64,000 nucleotides of DNA, taken from Lepidurus packardi (taxonomy: Eukaryota; Arthropoda; Branchiopoda; Notostraca; Triopsidae). A model generated the notes under the pieces. It had not been told where the DNA came from, did no database searches, and worked only from the letters and a program-made list of their open reading frames with translations. The stretch is from positions 8,680,001-8,744,000 of the forward strand of contig JAKZAN010000005.1 of assembly GCA_023053545.1 (NCBI GenBank). The letters run 5' to 3'. Below, one piece after another: positions 26,897-35,011 of this stretch (position 1 is its first letter; every line of letters begins with the position of its first letter). Both the position numbers and the translations under genes were made by a program.

Positions 26897-27063
26897 TGTT
26901 ATGTCGTTCAGTGAAGGTTATTTGGAAAAACGATTGCTAATTATTCCGTTTATTAATTATAACTTGTTCACTGTAAATCACTGACTGCTCTCTTGGTTAC
27001 TGACTTACCAACTGCTCTCTATCCCCACTGACTTGCGAACCAACAAACTTCTTGATCATTACA
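26897..27063 (-). mobile_element. Isolated LTR of the Gypsy element (copy in left arm)
   Basis: 167 bp matching, on the minus strand, the 5' LTR at 34105-34277. It begins TGTAATGATC and ends ACATAACA in element orientation. It sits directly downstream of peptide gene A, mirroring the copy at 32186-32352. No internal retroelement sequence follows and no target duplication was found. Confidence 0.82.
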
Positions 27064-27188
27064 GATACCATTTGTTTTATTAGCTAACTTGTGTATTCAG
27101 CAAATAAATAGTTAGAACAGATTTCAACAGAATGGATAGGCCGTGTTTAATCGTGCAAATTTCGTCATCTGGTTCTAGCAGTCTGGAT

Positions 27189-27543
27189 TTAACCCCAGTA
27201 AGGTCGGTGGCGGTGATGGTGTCCTCCGCCGTAGCCTCCGCGGTGGCCTCCATAGCCTCCACGGTGACCTCCATAGCCTCCGCGGTGGCCCCCGTAGCCT
27301 CCGTAACGTTGTTCAGATCCTTCAAAGTCCTCATCGTTGAAATCTTCTTCAGGTTCAACTGCAAAGACGCCCATTGCATCTTCTACCGGTACTGGTTCCA
27401 TAAGATCGCGACGGACTCGAGGAGTCGCATAACCCAAGGCAATGAAGCCCATAAGCAATACCAAAATCTGTACAAAGAAAGATCATCTCTTTAAACTTAA
27501 GCTCGTGGTTTCAAAATGTTTTACTTACCAGCTTCATATCCAT
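27189..27543 (-). CDS. Secreted Gly/His/Arg-rich peptide precursor, copy A
   Basis: Two exons: 27543-27529 (MDMKL) and 27467-27189; 97 aa. Signal peptide MDMKLILVLLMGFIALGYA, then a short basic stretch (TPRVRRD), an acidic pro-region (AVEPEEDFNDEDFEGSEQR) and a C-terminal domain of four GGYGGHR-type repeats ending GGGHHHRHRPYWG. An acidic spacer, an Arg, then a cationic Gly-rich tail is the layout of many antimicrobial or cuticle peptides, and the YGG repeats recall nematode NLP peptides. The His cluster could bind Cu or Zn. Function is inference. The protein is identical to copy D. The TATA box ends 70 bp upstream of the ATG. The polyadenylation signal lies soon after the stop, then the LTR copy. 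Confidence 0.88.
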
Positions 27544-27606
27544 GATTATAGGTTACACAAGTAGAGGCTGGGAAGTGTTTGATACTTTTGCAGATTCCAG
27601 CACAGC

Positions 27607-27683
27607 TTTTATACCAAACTTTGCCTCTTATTTTTCAGCAAAGTGCAATGCCCTTGAGCACTGGACTCACCTCTGGTCTGACC
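27607..27683 (-). promoter_or_regulatory. Core promoter of peptide gene A
   Basis: TATAAAA at 27613-27607, 70 bp before the ATG, and a 35-bp upstream block at 27683-27649 (starts GGTCAGACC, ends GCTCAAGGGCA) shared by all five copies. Confidence 0.75.
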
Positions 27684-28619
27684 ATAAACTGGGGAAAACA
27701 ATAACAGAAAACGGGTAACGGTAGTATTGTTAGAGTAACCCAGTGTTACACAATCTTATAGGTACCGCAGTAATGTTCTGTATACCAGATGCACCTTTGA
27801 ATCAATTAACACTTTTGTAGTAACATTTTTAAACAAAAGCGGTAAACCTCACTACACTTACCTTATCATGGAGTGGAAAAGGAATGTTATATACGTGTGA
27901 TGTTATGTTCTGGAGCCCAGTAGTGGAGAAAATGTTTGATAGACGCGTTATTAACCGTTTTTCCATAGAAGAACGAATTATTTGCAGTTCTCATCAAGTT
28001 CCACCATCACCCATCGTAGTGGAGAATTCCGAAGTGGATACGTCATAAGCTCTTGAGACATTCGAAACCCATTGGCTTATGTGGAAATCTTTTTCCCCAA
28101 AAATGCCCGGGACATTCTTCAAACAGGTGAATGATTTGGAAATCTCTTGGAAGCCGTTATAACCCCGCATATTCTTAGTTACAACCCGATTTAACTTAAT
28201 GAATCCGAAATCTGTGACTACATGCAAAACAATTCAAAAAGGTCGAATTTGACTTTCAAGTAACTTAGGATAAATTATTTTTGAAAATGCTACCTTTGAA
28301 CATATTTTTGTAAAAGAACAGAGGATGTTATATACGACAAGAAAGTATCCTCTGTATATTACTTATGGCGAAACGCAGCCGAAAAGCTTTTCTCGGCAGC
28401 TTTTGGGATATCATTATGTAGAAACCTCTGATTGTGAGTGGTGATAACTGATTCCATATGTATTGGCTGCGAGAAAATTACGTTTAACATTTTTAGCATA
28501 AGTGGTCAGTAAAAATGGTACACGGGGAATTAATGTGGTAACTAAGACATTGTGTAAAACTGGGTTACCCTAACATTACTACCGTTACCCGTTTTCTGTT
28601 ATTGTTTTCCGTAGTTTAT

Positions 28620-28697
28620 GGTTAGACCAGAGGTGAGTCCAGTGCTCAAGGGCAGTGCACTTTGTCGAAGAAGAAGAGGCAAAGTTCAGGTATAAAA
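28620..28697 (+). promoter_or_regulatory. Core promoter of peptide gene B
   Basis: The shared 35-bp block is at 28620-28654, here with GGTTAGACC instead of GGTCAGACC, and TATAAAA is at 28691-28697, 70 bp before the ATG. Confidence 0.75.
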
Positions 28698-28760
28698 GCT
28701 GTGCTGGAATCTGCAAAAGTATCAAACACTTTCCAGCCTCTACTTGTGTAACCTATAACC

Positions 28761-29115
28761 ATGGATATGAAGCTGGTAGGTAAAACGTTTTGAAACCACG
28801 AGCTTAAATTTAAAGAGATGATCTTTCTTTGCACAGATTTTGGTATTGCTTATGGGCTTCATTGCCTTGGGTTATGCGACTCCTCGAGTCCGTCGCGATC
28901 TTATGGAACCAGTAGCGGTAGAAGATGCAATGGGCGTCTTTGCAGTTGAACCTGAAGAAAATTTCGACAATGAGGACTTTGAAGGATCTGAACAACGTTA
29001 CGGAGGCTACGGGGGCCACCGCGGAGGCTATGGAGGTCACCGTGGAGGCTATGGAGGCCACCGCGGAGGCTACGGCGGAGGACACCATCACCGCCACCGA
29101 CCTTACTGGGGTTAA
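28761..29115 (+). CDS. Secreted Gly/His/Arg-rich peptide precursor, copy B
   Basis: Two exons: 28761-28775 and 28837-29115; 97 aa. Same design as copy A: signal peptide, RVRRD, acidic pro-region and GGYGGHR repeats with a GGGHHHRHRPYWG end. It differs from A and D in the pro-region (PVAVED instead of PVPVED; EENFDNEDF instead of EEDFNDEDF) and is identical in protein to copy C. The 61-bp intron starts GTAGGT, shared only with C. AATAAA is at 29223-29228. Unlike A, D and E no LTR follows the gene. It is divergent to copy A, with about 1.2 kb between start codons. Confidence 0.88.
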
Positions 29116-29252
29116 ATCCGGACTGCTAGAACCAGATGACGAAATTTGTACGATTAAACACGGCCTTTCCATTCTGTTGAAATCTGTTCTAACTATTTAT
29201 TTGCTGAATACACAAGTTAGTTAATAAAACAAATGGTATCCATGAACTCTTT

Positions 29253-29996
29253 CCATCGTGAATGTCTCGGACATCCCTTAAACTGAAGAATGGTTCGAAC
29301 ACTTCTTTAACCCTGTCTAAATTTATCGTCAACATACAGCTTTTTGCATAATGGCACATACAGTGATTTCTTTATCTCCAACGTAGTCTGACGCGATTCT
29401 TCCAGTTGTGTCGATAGCTACAAAACATGATCAATTATTATTTATCTCCGAAAGTTACTCTGTCTACATGGTAAGCAGATGTGTGACCAGAATCCTTGTC
29501 TGGCTTACGAAACCAAGTTTTTATGGCGTCTCCTGGCCGTGAGCGAATGCTGCTAAATATTGCAGTTATATTCGTGGTAAAAACCATTGATCCTTAGTGA
29601 AATCTGATGAGGAATATAGGTAATTCTTTCTTCAAAGTTGGACACAAGCGTACAAAGTGTCCGAAGCATTCAAGCGTCTGAATGCTGTCCGGGACATTAT
29701 TAGGAAATGAAATTTCTTCCTAAGACAATGGATGTCGCCTGTCTCAAAAGCATAAGAACGTTATTTACTTTAGAATTATAATTGCCAAGACTTCAAGCTC
29801 CGAGGATTTCAGCGGTGCCTTTTGGAGATAAGACGACCTTGGTATGAAACTTCTCGGTATCCGTTGGAAGCCAAAACCTGACGTTCTGACTGTCTTGGGT
29901 CACATACTAAAAAAAAGATCCAATTCACACGAAGAAGACTGTTAAGCAAACTAGCTGGTATCTCCAATCCATTTATGGTTTTAGTAGAGTATAACA
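29253..29996. other. Unique spacer at the centre of the palindrome
   Basis: About 744 bp with no counterpart elsewhere in the window. The minus strand shows coding-like scraps: a stretch after a strong acceptor (TTTTTTTTAG at about 29910) reading VRFWLPTDTEKFHTK, and an ATG-started stretch near 29590 reading IRSRPGDAIKTWFRKPD, followed by a possible 50-bp intron. They do not join into a gene I recognise, so the spacer may hold a truncated gene fragment. Confidence 0.4.
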
Positions 29997-30133
29997 CGAA
30001 AGAGTTGATGGATACCTTGTTTTATTAACTAACTTGTGTATTCAGCAATTAAATAGTTAGAACAGATTTCAACAGAATGGATAGGCCGTGTTTAATCGTG
30101 CAAATTTCGTCATCTGGTTCTAGCAGTCTGGAT

Positions 30134-30488
30134 TTAACCCCAGTAAGGTCGGTGGCGGTGATGGTGTCCTCCGCCGTAGCCTCCGCGGTGGCCTCCATAG
30201 CCTCCACGGTGACCTCCATAGCCTCCGCGGTGGCCCCCGTAGCCTCCGTAACGTTGTTCAGATCCTTCAAAGTCCTCATTGTCGAAATTTTCTTCAGGTT
30301 CAACTGCAAAGACGCCCATTGCATCTTCTACCGCTACTGGTTCCATAAGATCGCGACGGACTCGAGGAGTCGCATAACCCAAGGCAATGAAGCCCATAAG
30401 CAATACCAAAATCTGTGCAAAGAAAGATCATCTCTTTAAATTTAAGCTCGTGGTTTCAAAACGTTTTACCTACCAGCTTCATATCCAT
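30134..30488 (-). CDS. Secreted Gly/His/Arg-rich peptide precursor, copy C
   Basis: Two exons: 30488-30474 and 30412-30134; 97 aa. Protein identical to copy B, with the same GTAGGT donor and GCACAG acceptor, as expected for its mirror partner. Just after the stop it switches: the 3' UTR carries the variants of A and D (CCAGACTGC, TTTGCACGATT, GGCCTATCC) instead of those of B. This patchwork points to gene conversion between copies. A 3-bp deletion near its polyadenylation region also separates it from B. Signal peptide, acidic pro-region and cationic Gly/His tail are as in the other copies. Confidence 0.88.
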
Positions 30489-30551
30489 GGTTATAGGTTA
30501 CACAAGTAGAGGCTGGAAAGTGTTTGATACTTTTGCAGATTCCAGCACAGC

Positions 30552-30629
30552 TTTTATACCTGAACTTTGCCTCTTCTTCTTCGACAAAGTGCACTGCCCT
30601 TGAGCACTGGACTCACCTCTGGTCTGACC
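30552..30629 (-). promoter_or_regulatory. Core promoter of peptide gene C
   Basis: TATAAAA at 30558-30552, 70 bp before the ATG. The shared 35-bp block is at 30629-30595 and starts GGTCAGACC, so it differs at one base from its mirror partner B (GGTTAGACC). Confidence 0.75.
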
Positions 30630-31565
30630 ATAAACTACGGAAAACAATAACAGAAAACGGGTAACGGTAGTAATGTTAGGGTAACCCAGTTTTACACAAT
30701 GTCTTAGTTACCACATTAATTCCCCGTGTACCATTTTTACTGACCACTTATGCTAAAAATGTTAAACGTAATTTTCTCGCAGCCAATACATATGGAATCA
30801 GTTATCACCACTCACAATCAGAGGTTTCTACATAATGATATCCCAAAAGCTGCCGAGAAAAGCTTTTCGGCTGCGTTTCGCCATAAGTAATATACAGAGG
30901 ATACTTTCTTGTCGTATATAACATCCTCTGTTCTTTTACAAAAATATGTTCAAAGGTAGCATTTTCAAAAATAATTTATCCTAAGTTACTTGAAAGTCAA
31001 ATTCGACCTTTTTGAATTGTTTTGCATGTAGTCACAGATTTCGGATTCATTAAGTTAAATCGGGTTGTAACTAAGAATATGCGGGGTTATAACGGCTTCC
31101 AAGAGATTTCCAAATCATTCACCTGTTTGAAGAATGTCCCGGGCATTTTTGGGGAAAAAGATTTCCACATAAGCCAATGGGTTTCGAATGTCTCAAGAGC
31201 TTATGACGTATCCACTTCGGAATTCTCCACTACGATGGGTGATGGTGGAACTTGATGAGAACTGCAAATAATTCGTTCTTCTATGGAAAAACGGTTAATA
31301 ACGCGTCTATCAAACATTTTCTCCACTACTGGGCTCCAGAACATAACATCACACGTATATAACATTCCTTTTCCACTCCATGATAAGGTAAGTGTAGTGA
31401 GGTTTACCGCTTTTGTTTAAAAATGTTACTACAAAAGTGTTAATTGATTCAAAGGTGCATCTGGTATACAGAACATTACTGCGGTACCTATAAGATTGTG
31501 TAACACTGGGTTACTCTAACAATACTACCGTTACCCGTTTTCTGTTATTGTTTTCCCCAGTTTAT

Positions 31566-31642
31566 GGTCAGACCAGAGGTGAGTCCAGTGCTCAAGGGCA
31601 TTGCACTTTGCTGAAAAATAAGAGGCAAAGTTTGGTATAAAA
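31566..31642 (+). promoter_or_regulatory. Core promoter of peptide gene D
   Basis: 35-bp shared block at 31566-31600 and TATAAAA at 31636-31642, 70 bp before the ATG. Confidence 0.75.
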
Positions 31643-31705
31643 GCTGTGCTGGAATCTGCAAAAGTATCAAACACTTCCCAGCCTCTACTTGTGTAACCTA
31701 TAATC

Positions 31706-32060
31706 ATGGATATGAAGCTGGTAAGTAAAACATTTTGAAACCACGAGCTTAAGTTTAAAGAGATGATCTTTCTTTGTACAGATTTTGGTATTGCTTATGG
31801 GCTTCATTGCCTTGGGTTATGCGACTCCTCGAGTCCGTCGCGATCTTATGGAACCAGTACCGGTAGAAGATGCAATGGGCGTCTTTGCAGTTGAACCTGA
31901 AGAAGATTTCAACGATGAGGACTTTGAAGGATCTGAACAACGTTACGGAGGCTACGGGGGCCACCGCGGAGGCTATGGAGGTCACCGTGGAGGCTATGGA
32001 GGCCACCGCGGAGGCTACGGCGGAGGACACCATCACCGCCACCGACCTTACTGGGGTTAA
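31706..32060 (+). CDS. Secreted Gly/His/Arg-rich peptide precursor, copy D
   Basis: Two exons: 31706-31720 and 31782-32060; 97 aa. Mirror partner of copy A and identical to it in protein and in the flanking sequence compared. Signal peptide, RVRRD motif, acidic pro-region EEDFNDEDF, four Gly-Tyr-Gly-Gly-His-Arg repeats and the HHHRHRPYWG end. Followed by AATAAA and, 126 bp after the stop, by an LTR fragment at 32186. The 1.1-kb block from 31251 to 32352 recurs as 33167-34277 with copy E. Confidence 0.88.
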
Positions 32061-32185
32061 ATCCAGACTGCTAGAACCAGATGACGAAATTTGCACGATT
32101 AAACACGGCCTATCCATTCTGTTGAAATCTGTTCTAACTATTTATTTGCTGAATACACAAGTTAGCTAATAAAACAAATGGTATC

Positions 32186-32352
32186 TGTAATGATCAAGAA
32201 GTTTGTTGGTTCGCAAGTCAGTGGGGATAGAGAGCAGTTGGTAAGTCAGTAACCAAGAGAGCAGTCAGTGATTTACAGTGAACAAGTTATAATTAATAAA
32301 CGGAATAATTAGCAATCGTTTTTCCAAATAACCTTCACTGAACGACATAACA
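32186..32352 (+). mobile_element. Isolated LTR of the Gypsy element (copy in right arm)
   Basis: 167 bp, TGTAATGATC to ACATAACA, similar to the 34105 LTR but with small differences (for example GATCAAGAAG for GATCTAGAAG and a deletion near the end). The 5' flank GGTATC is the same as at 34105, so this is the same insertion site inherited by duplication. The 3' flank is unrelated sequence rather than internal retroelement, and no target duplication was seen. Confidence 0.82.
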
Positions 32353-33483
32353 CATAGGCTAGGCAGGTAGCATAATATACAGTATGCATACCTGCAGAGC
32401 ACCCTAAAAGGCCTAAATAACAAAGCAAAATCAAAATCATAAAGGGTCTGTTGACCTTTCACTTTTCGTCCATAGGCTTTGAACCGAAGTTTATTCCACA
32501 GTATTAATTTGGGCTCGTATTAGTCGCGCGCAAGTAGTATTAAGTAACTTAGCCATAACGTTCTTTTTCTGCAGTGTAGAATATTGAACGTGGCTCCGTC
32601 GCGAAATGTTCGTGGAATCTGTTTGTTTAAAAAAGATATTTACAGTTAAACAAAATGTGTGTGTAAAAGTGTACTGATAAAATAAACATAAAATCGGTGA
32701 AAAAATATAGTCGATAACTACATATGACCTTGGCACAATGCAATTTTTTTCGGAATTTTGTCTGTTATCTCTGATCAGCCCAACAAATAATTGTAGAACA
32801 CACCTTGATTTTGTCCTGAAGTCAATATCCCAGAAGGTGGGCTTGTTTGGCCCGAGCAATGGGACAAAGACACAAGGACTATGTGTCTCCAACACAAGGA
32901 CTACGGACCCCGACACAAGGATTACGGTTCCTTAATCTTTCAATTGAGCAATAGCATGTAATAGTCCATTTAGATGGGATTTATTTATGAACCTGATTAT
33001 TATCTGGACCGGTACAGGTCGGGGTGAACAGTTGGGATGAAGATTCACTGGGTAACTCAAACTGTAATGGTCAAGGGATACGGCTCGGGAGTTATTGATG
33101 AAGAGTGGACTTCTGGGTAGCTGGCTCGGTCTTCGTAAGTATCGTGTTAGGACTCTGATGAGACTTGATGAGAACTGCATATAATTCGTTCTTCTATGGA
33201 AAAACGGTTAATAACGCGTCTATCAATCATTTTCTCCAATACTGGGCTCCAGAACATAACATCACACGTATATAACATTCCTTTTCCACTCCATGATATG
33301 GTAAGTAGTAGTGAGGTGTACCGCTTTTGTTTAAAAATGTTACTACAAAAGTGTTAATTGATTCAAAGGTGCATCTGGTATACAGAACACTACTGGGTAC
33401 CTAAGACATCGTGTAAAACTGGGTTACTCTAACAATACTACCGTTACCCGTTTTCTGTTATTGCGTTTTCTGTTATAGCTTAA

Positions 33484-33561
33484 GGTCAGACCAGAGGTGA
33501 GTCCAGTGCTCAAGGGCAGTGCACTTTGCCGAAGACGAAGAGGCAAAGTTCTGGTATAAAA
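33484..33561 (+). promoter_or_regulatory. Core promoter of peptide gene E
   Basis: 35-bp shared block at 33484-33518 and TATAAAA at 33555-33561, 70 bp before the ATG. Confidence 0.75.
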
Positions 33562-33624
33562 GCTGTGCTGGAATCTGCAAAAGTATCAAACACTTTCCAG
33601 CCTCTACTTGTGTAACCTATAACC

Positions 33625-33979
33625 ATGGATATGAAGCTGGTAAGTAAAACGTTTTGAAACCACGAGCTTAAATTTAAAGAGATGATATTTCTTTGTACAG
33701 ATTTTGGTATTGCTTATGGGCTTCATTGCCCTGGGTTATGCGACTCCTCGAGTCCGTCGCGATCTTATGGAACCAGTACCGGTAGAAGATGCAATGGGCG
33801 TCTTTGCAGTTGAACCTGAAGAAGATTTCGGCGATGAGGACTTCGAAGGATCTGAACAGCGTTACGGAGGCTACGGGGGCCACCGCGGAGGCTATGGAGG
33901 TCACCGTGGAGGCTATGGAGGCCACCGCGGAGGCTACGGCGGAGGACACCATCACCGCCACCGACCTTACTGGGGTTAA
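33625..33979 (+). CDS. Secreted Gly/His/Arg-rich peptide precursor, copy E
   Basis: Two exons: 33625-33639 and 33701-33979; 97 aa. Same architecture as the other four. Its pro-region reads EEDFGDEDF, a third variant; the mature Gly/His repeat tail is unchanged. All amino-acid differences in the family fall in the pro-region while the signal peptide and tail are invariant, which suggests selection on the tail or homogenisation. It is followed by the most complete copy of the LTR element, beginning 125 bp after the stop. Confidence 0.88.
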
Positions 33980-34104
33980 ATCCGGACTGCTAGAACCAGA
34001 TGACGAAATTTGCACGATTAAACACGGCCTATCCATTCTGTTGAAATCTGTTCTAACTATTTATTTGCTGAATACACAAGTTAGTTAATAAAACAAATGG
34101 TATC

Positions 34105-34277
34105 TGTAATGATCTAGAAGTTTGGTAGTTCGCAAGTCAGTGGGGATAGAGAGCAGTTGGTAAGTCAGTAACCAAGAGAGCAGTCAGTGATTTACAGTGA
34201 ATAAGTTATAATTAATAAACGGAATAATTAGCAATCGTTTTATTACCAAATAACTTCATTGAACGAACGACATAACA
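34105..34277 (+). repeat. 5' LTR
   Basis: Starts TGTAATGATC, ends CGACATAACA. Very short for a Gypsy LTR. The adjacent TGGCGACGAGG is a plausible tRNA primer site. Confidence 0.8.
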
Positions 34278-34440
34278 AATTGGCGACGAGGAATTTTACA
34301 AAAGAACCTCAACAAGGTATTTTTCACAAAAAAAGAAAGAATCCTTACCAAATAACAAAAGCGGGTTCAACGTCCCACCAACGTCGACCTCAATTCCTGG
34401 AAACAACGCTTCAAGTGCGTATTTAGCAACAAACAACATT

Positions 34441-34935
34441 ATGGAAGACCTTCGCCCACAATTACCAGCTTTCGATCCATACAGTGATGGAACATTATCT
34501 GGACAAAGGTGGGAAAGATGGCTTCGAAGTTTTAACACTGCAATCGCAGCTTTCGACATCCAGAACGATGTGCGAAAAATGAACATGCTGCTGCATTATG
34601 CTGGGGAGGACATACAAGATATCGTTGAAACTCTAGATGTAACACCTTTGCCCAAGCCACTGGTAGCAGCAACATCTGCAGACGAAGAAAAAGAGACTTG
34701 TTATGAGGCGCTCTGTAGAGCGCTCAACAATTATTTCAATCCCAGGAAAAGTACCACGTATGAAATCTATCTTTTTCGTCAAGAAAAACCGAAATCTGAA
34801 GAGTCGATGGACATGTTCCAGACAAGGTTAAGACGAATGGCCAAACATTGCCAGTTCGCTAACATCGATGCTGAAATTAAAACACAAATAATTCAAAATT
34901 GCGCGTCGGACAGATTTCGAGAACGAGAGATTTAG
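34441..34935 (+). pseudogene. gag: Retrotransposon gag, frame broken at the end
   Basis: 164-codon frame from ATG 34441 with a retroviral-type capsid feel (RWERWLRSF, YFNPRKSTTYE, RLRRMAKHC). It terminates early at 34933. The likely remainder continues in another frame just downstream; a near-duplicated AGATTT.GAGAA word at the break suggests a small tandem insertion caused the shift. The zinc knuckles (CKFCGKQYHAKLDDC and CNNCGKLNHFNRCC) lie in the next frame at about 35095-35200. Confidence 0.8.
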
Positions 34936-35011
34936 AGAAACCAGAGATGCCGTTAAACGAAATTTAGACAAAGCCCGAGCAATAGAGAACGCAGCACGGC
35001 AGGGACAACAA

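Larger units (their letters stand above)
26092..29252 (+). repeat. Left arm of large inverted duplication
   Basis: About 3.16 kb whose reverse complement is 29997-33156. The outer edge starts at AGAGTCCTAAC and the inner edge ends after GGTATCCATGAACTCTTT, where the two sides diverge. It carries one LTR copy (-), peptide gene A (-) and peptide gene B (+). The stretches compared by eye are identical or nearly so across long distances, including noncoding DNA, so the event is recent or the arms are homogenised. A few differences occur near the 3' end of gene B. Confidence 0.92.
29997..33156 (-). repeat. Right arm of large inverted duplication
   Basis: Reverse complement of 26092-29252. Carries peptide gene C (-), peptide gene D (+), an LTR copy (+) and the outer 800 bp with three CACAAGGA units (32871-32921). 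The edges are AAAGAGTTGATGGATACC on the inside and TTAGGACTCT on the outside. Beyond 33156 a separate tandem copy of the gene block begins. Confidence 0.92.
33167..34104 (+). repeat. Tandem copy of the gene D block, carrying gene E
   Basis: Homologous to 31251-32185 in the same orientation, from ACTTGATGAGAACTGCA through promoter, gene and 3' flank. The homology continues into the LTR. The copies differ by scattered substitutions and short indels, more than arm versus arm, so this duplication looks older than the inversion. Confidence 0.85.

Noticed and set aside
27080..27494. Long open frames on the strand opposite to and in other frames of the peptide genes (about 99 and 120 codons, repeated at every copy)
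   Set aside because: They are shadows of the Gly-rich repeat coding sequence. They recur only because the gene is duplicated and have no sensible start, signal peptide or splice context.
26092..33156. CRISPR-like or prokaryotic mobile island reading of the repeats
   Set aside because: Repeats are few, long and gene-containing, and surrounding genes have eukaryotic introns; no short regular direct repeats with unique spacers exist anywhere in the window.
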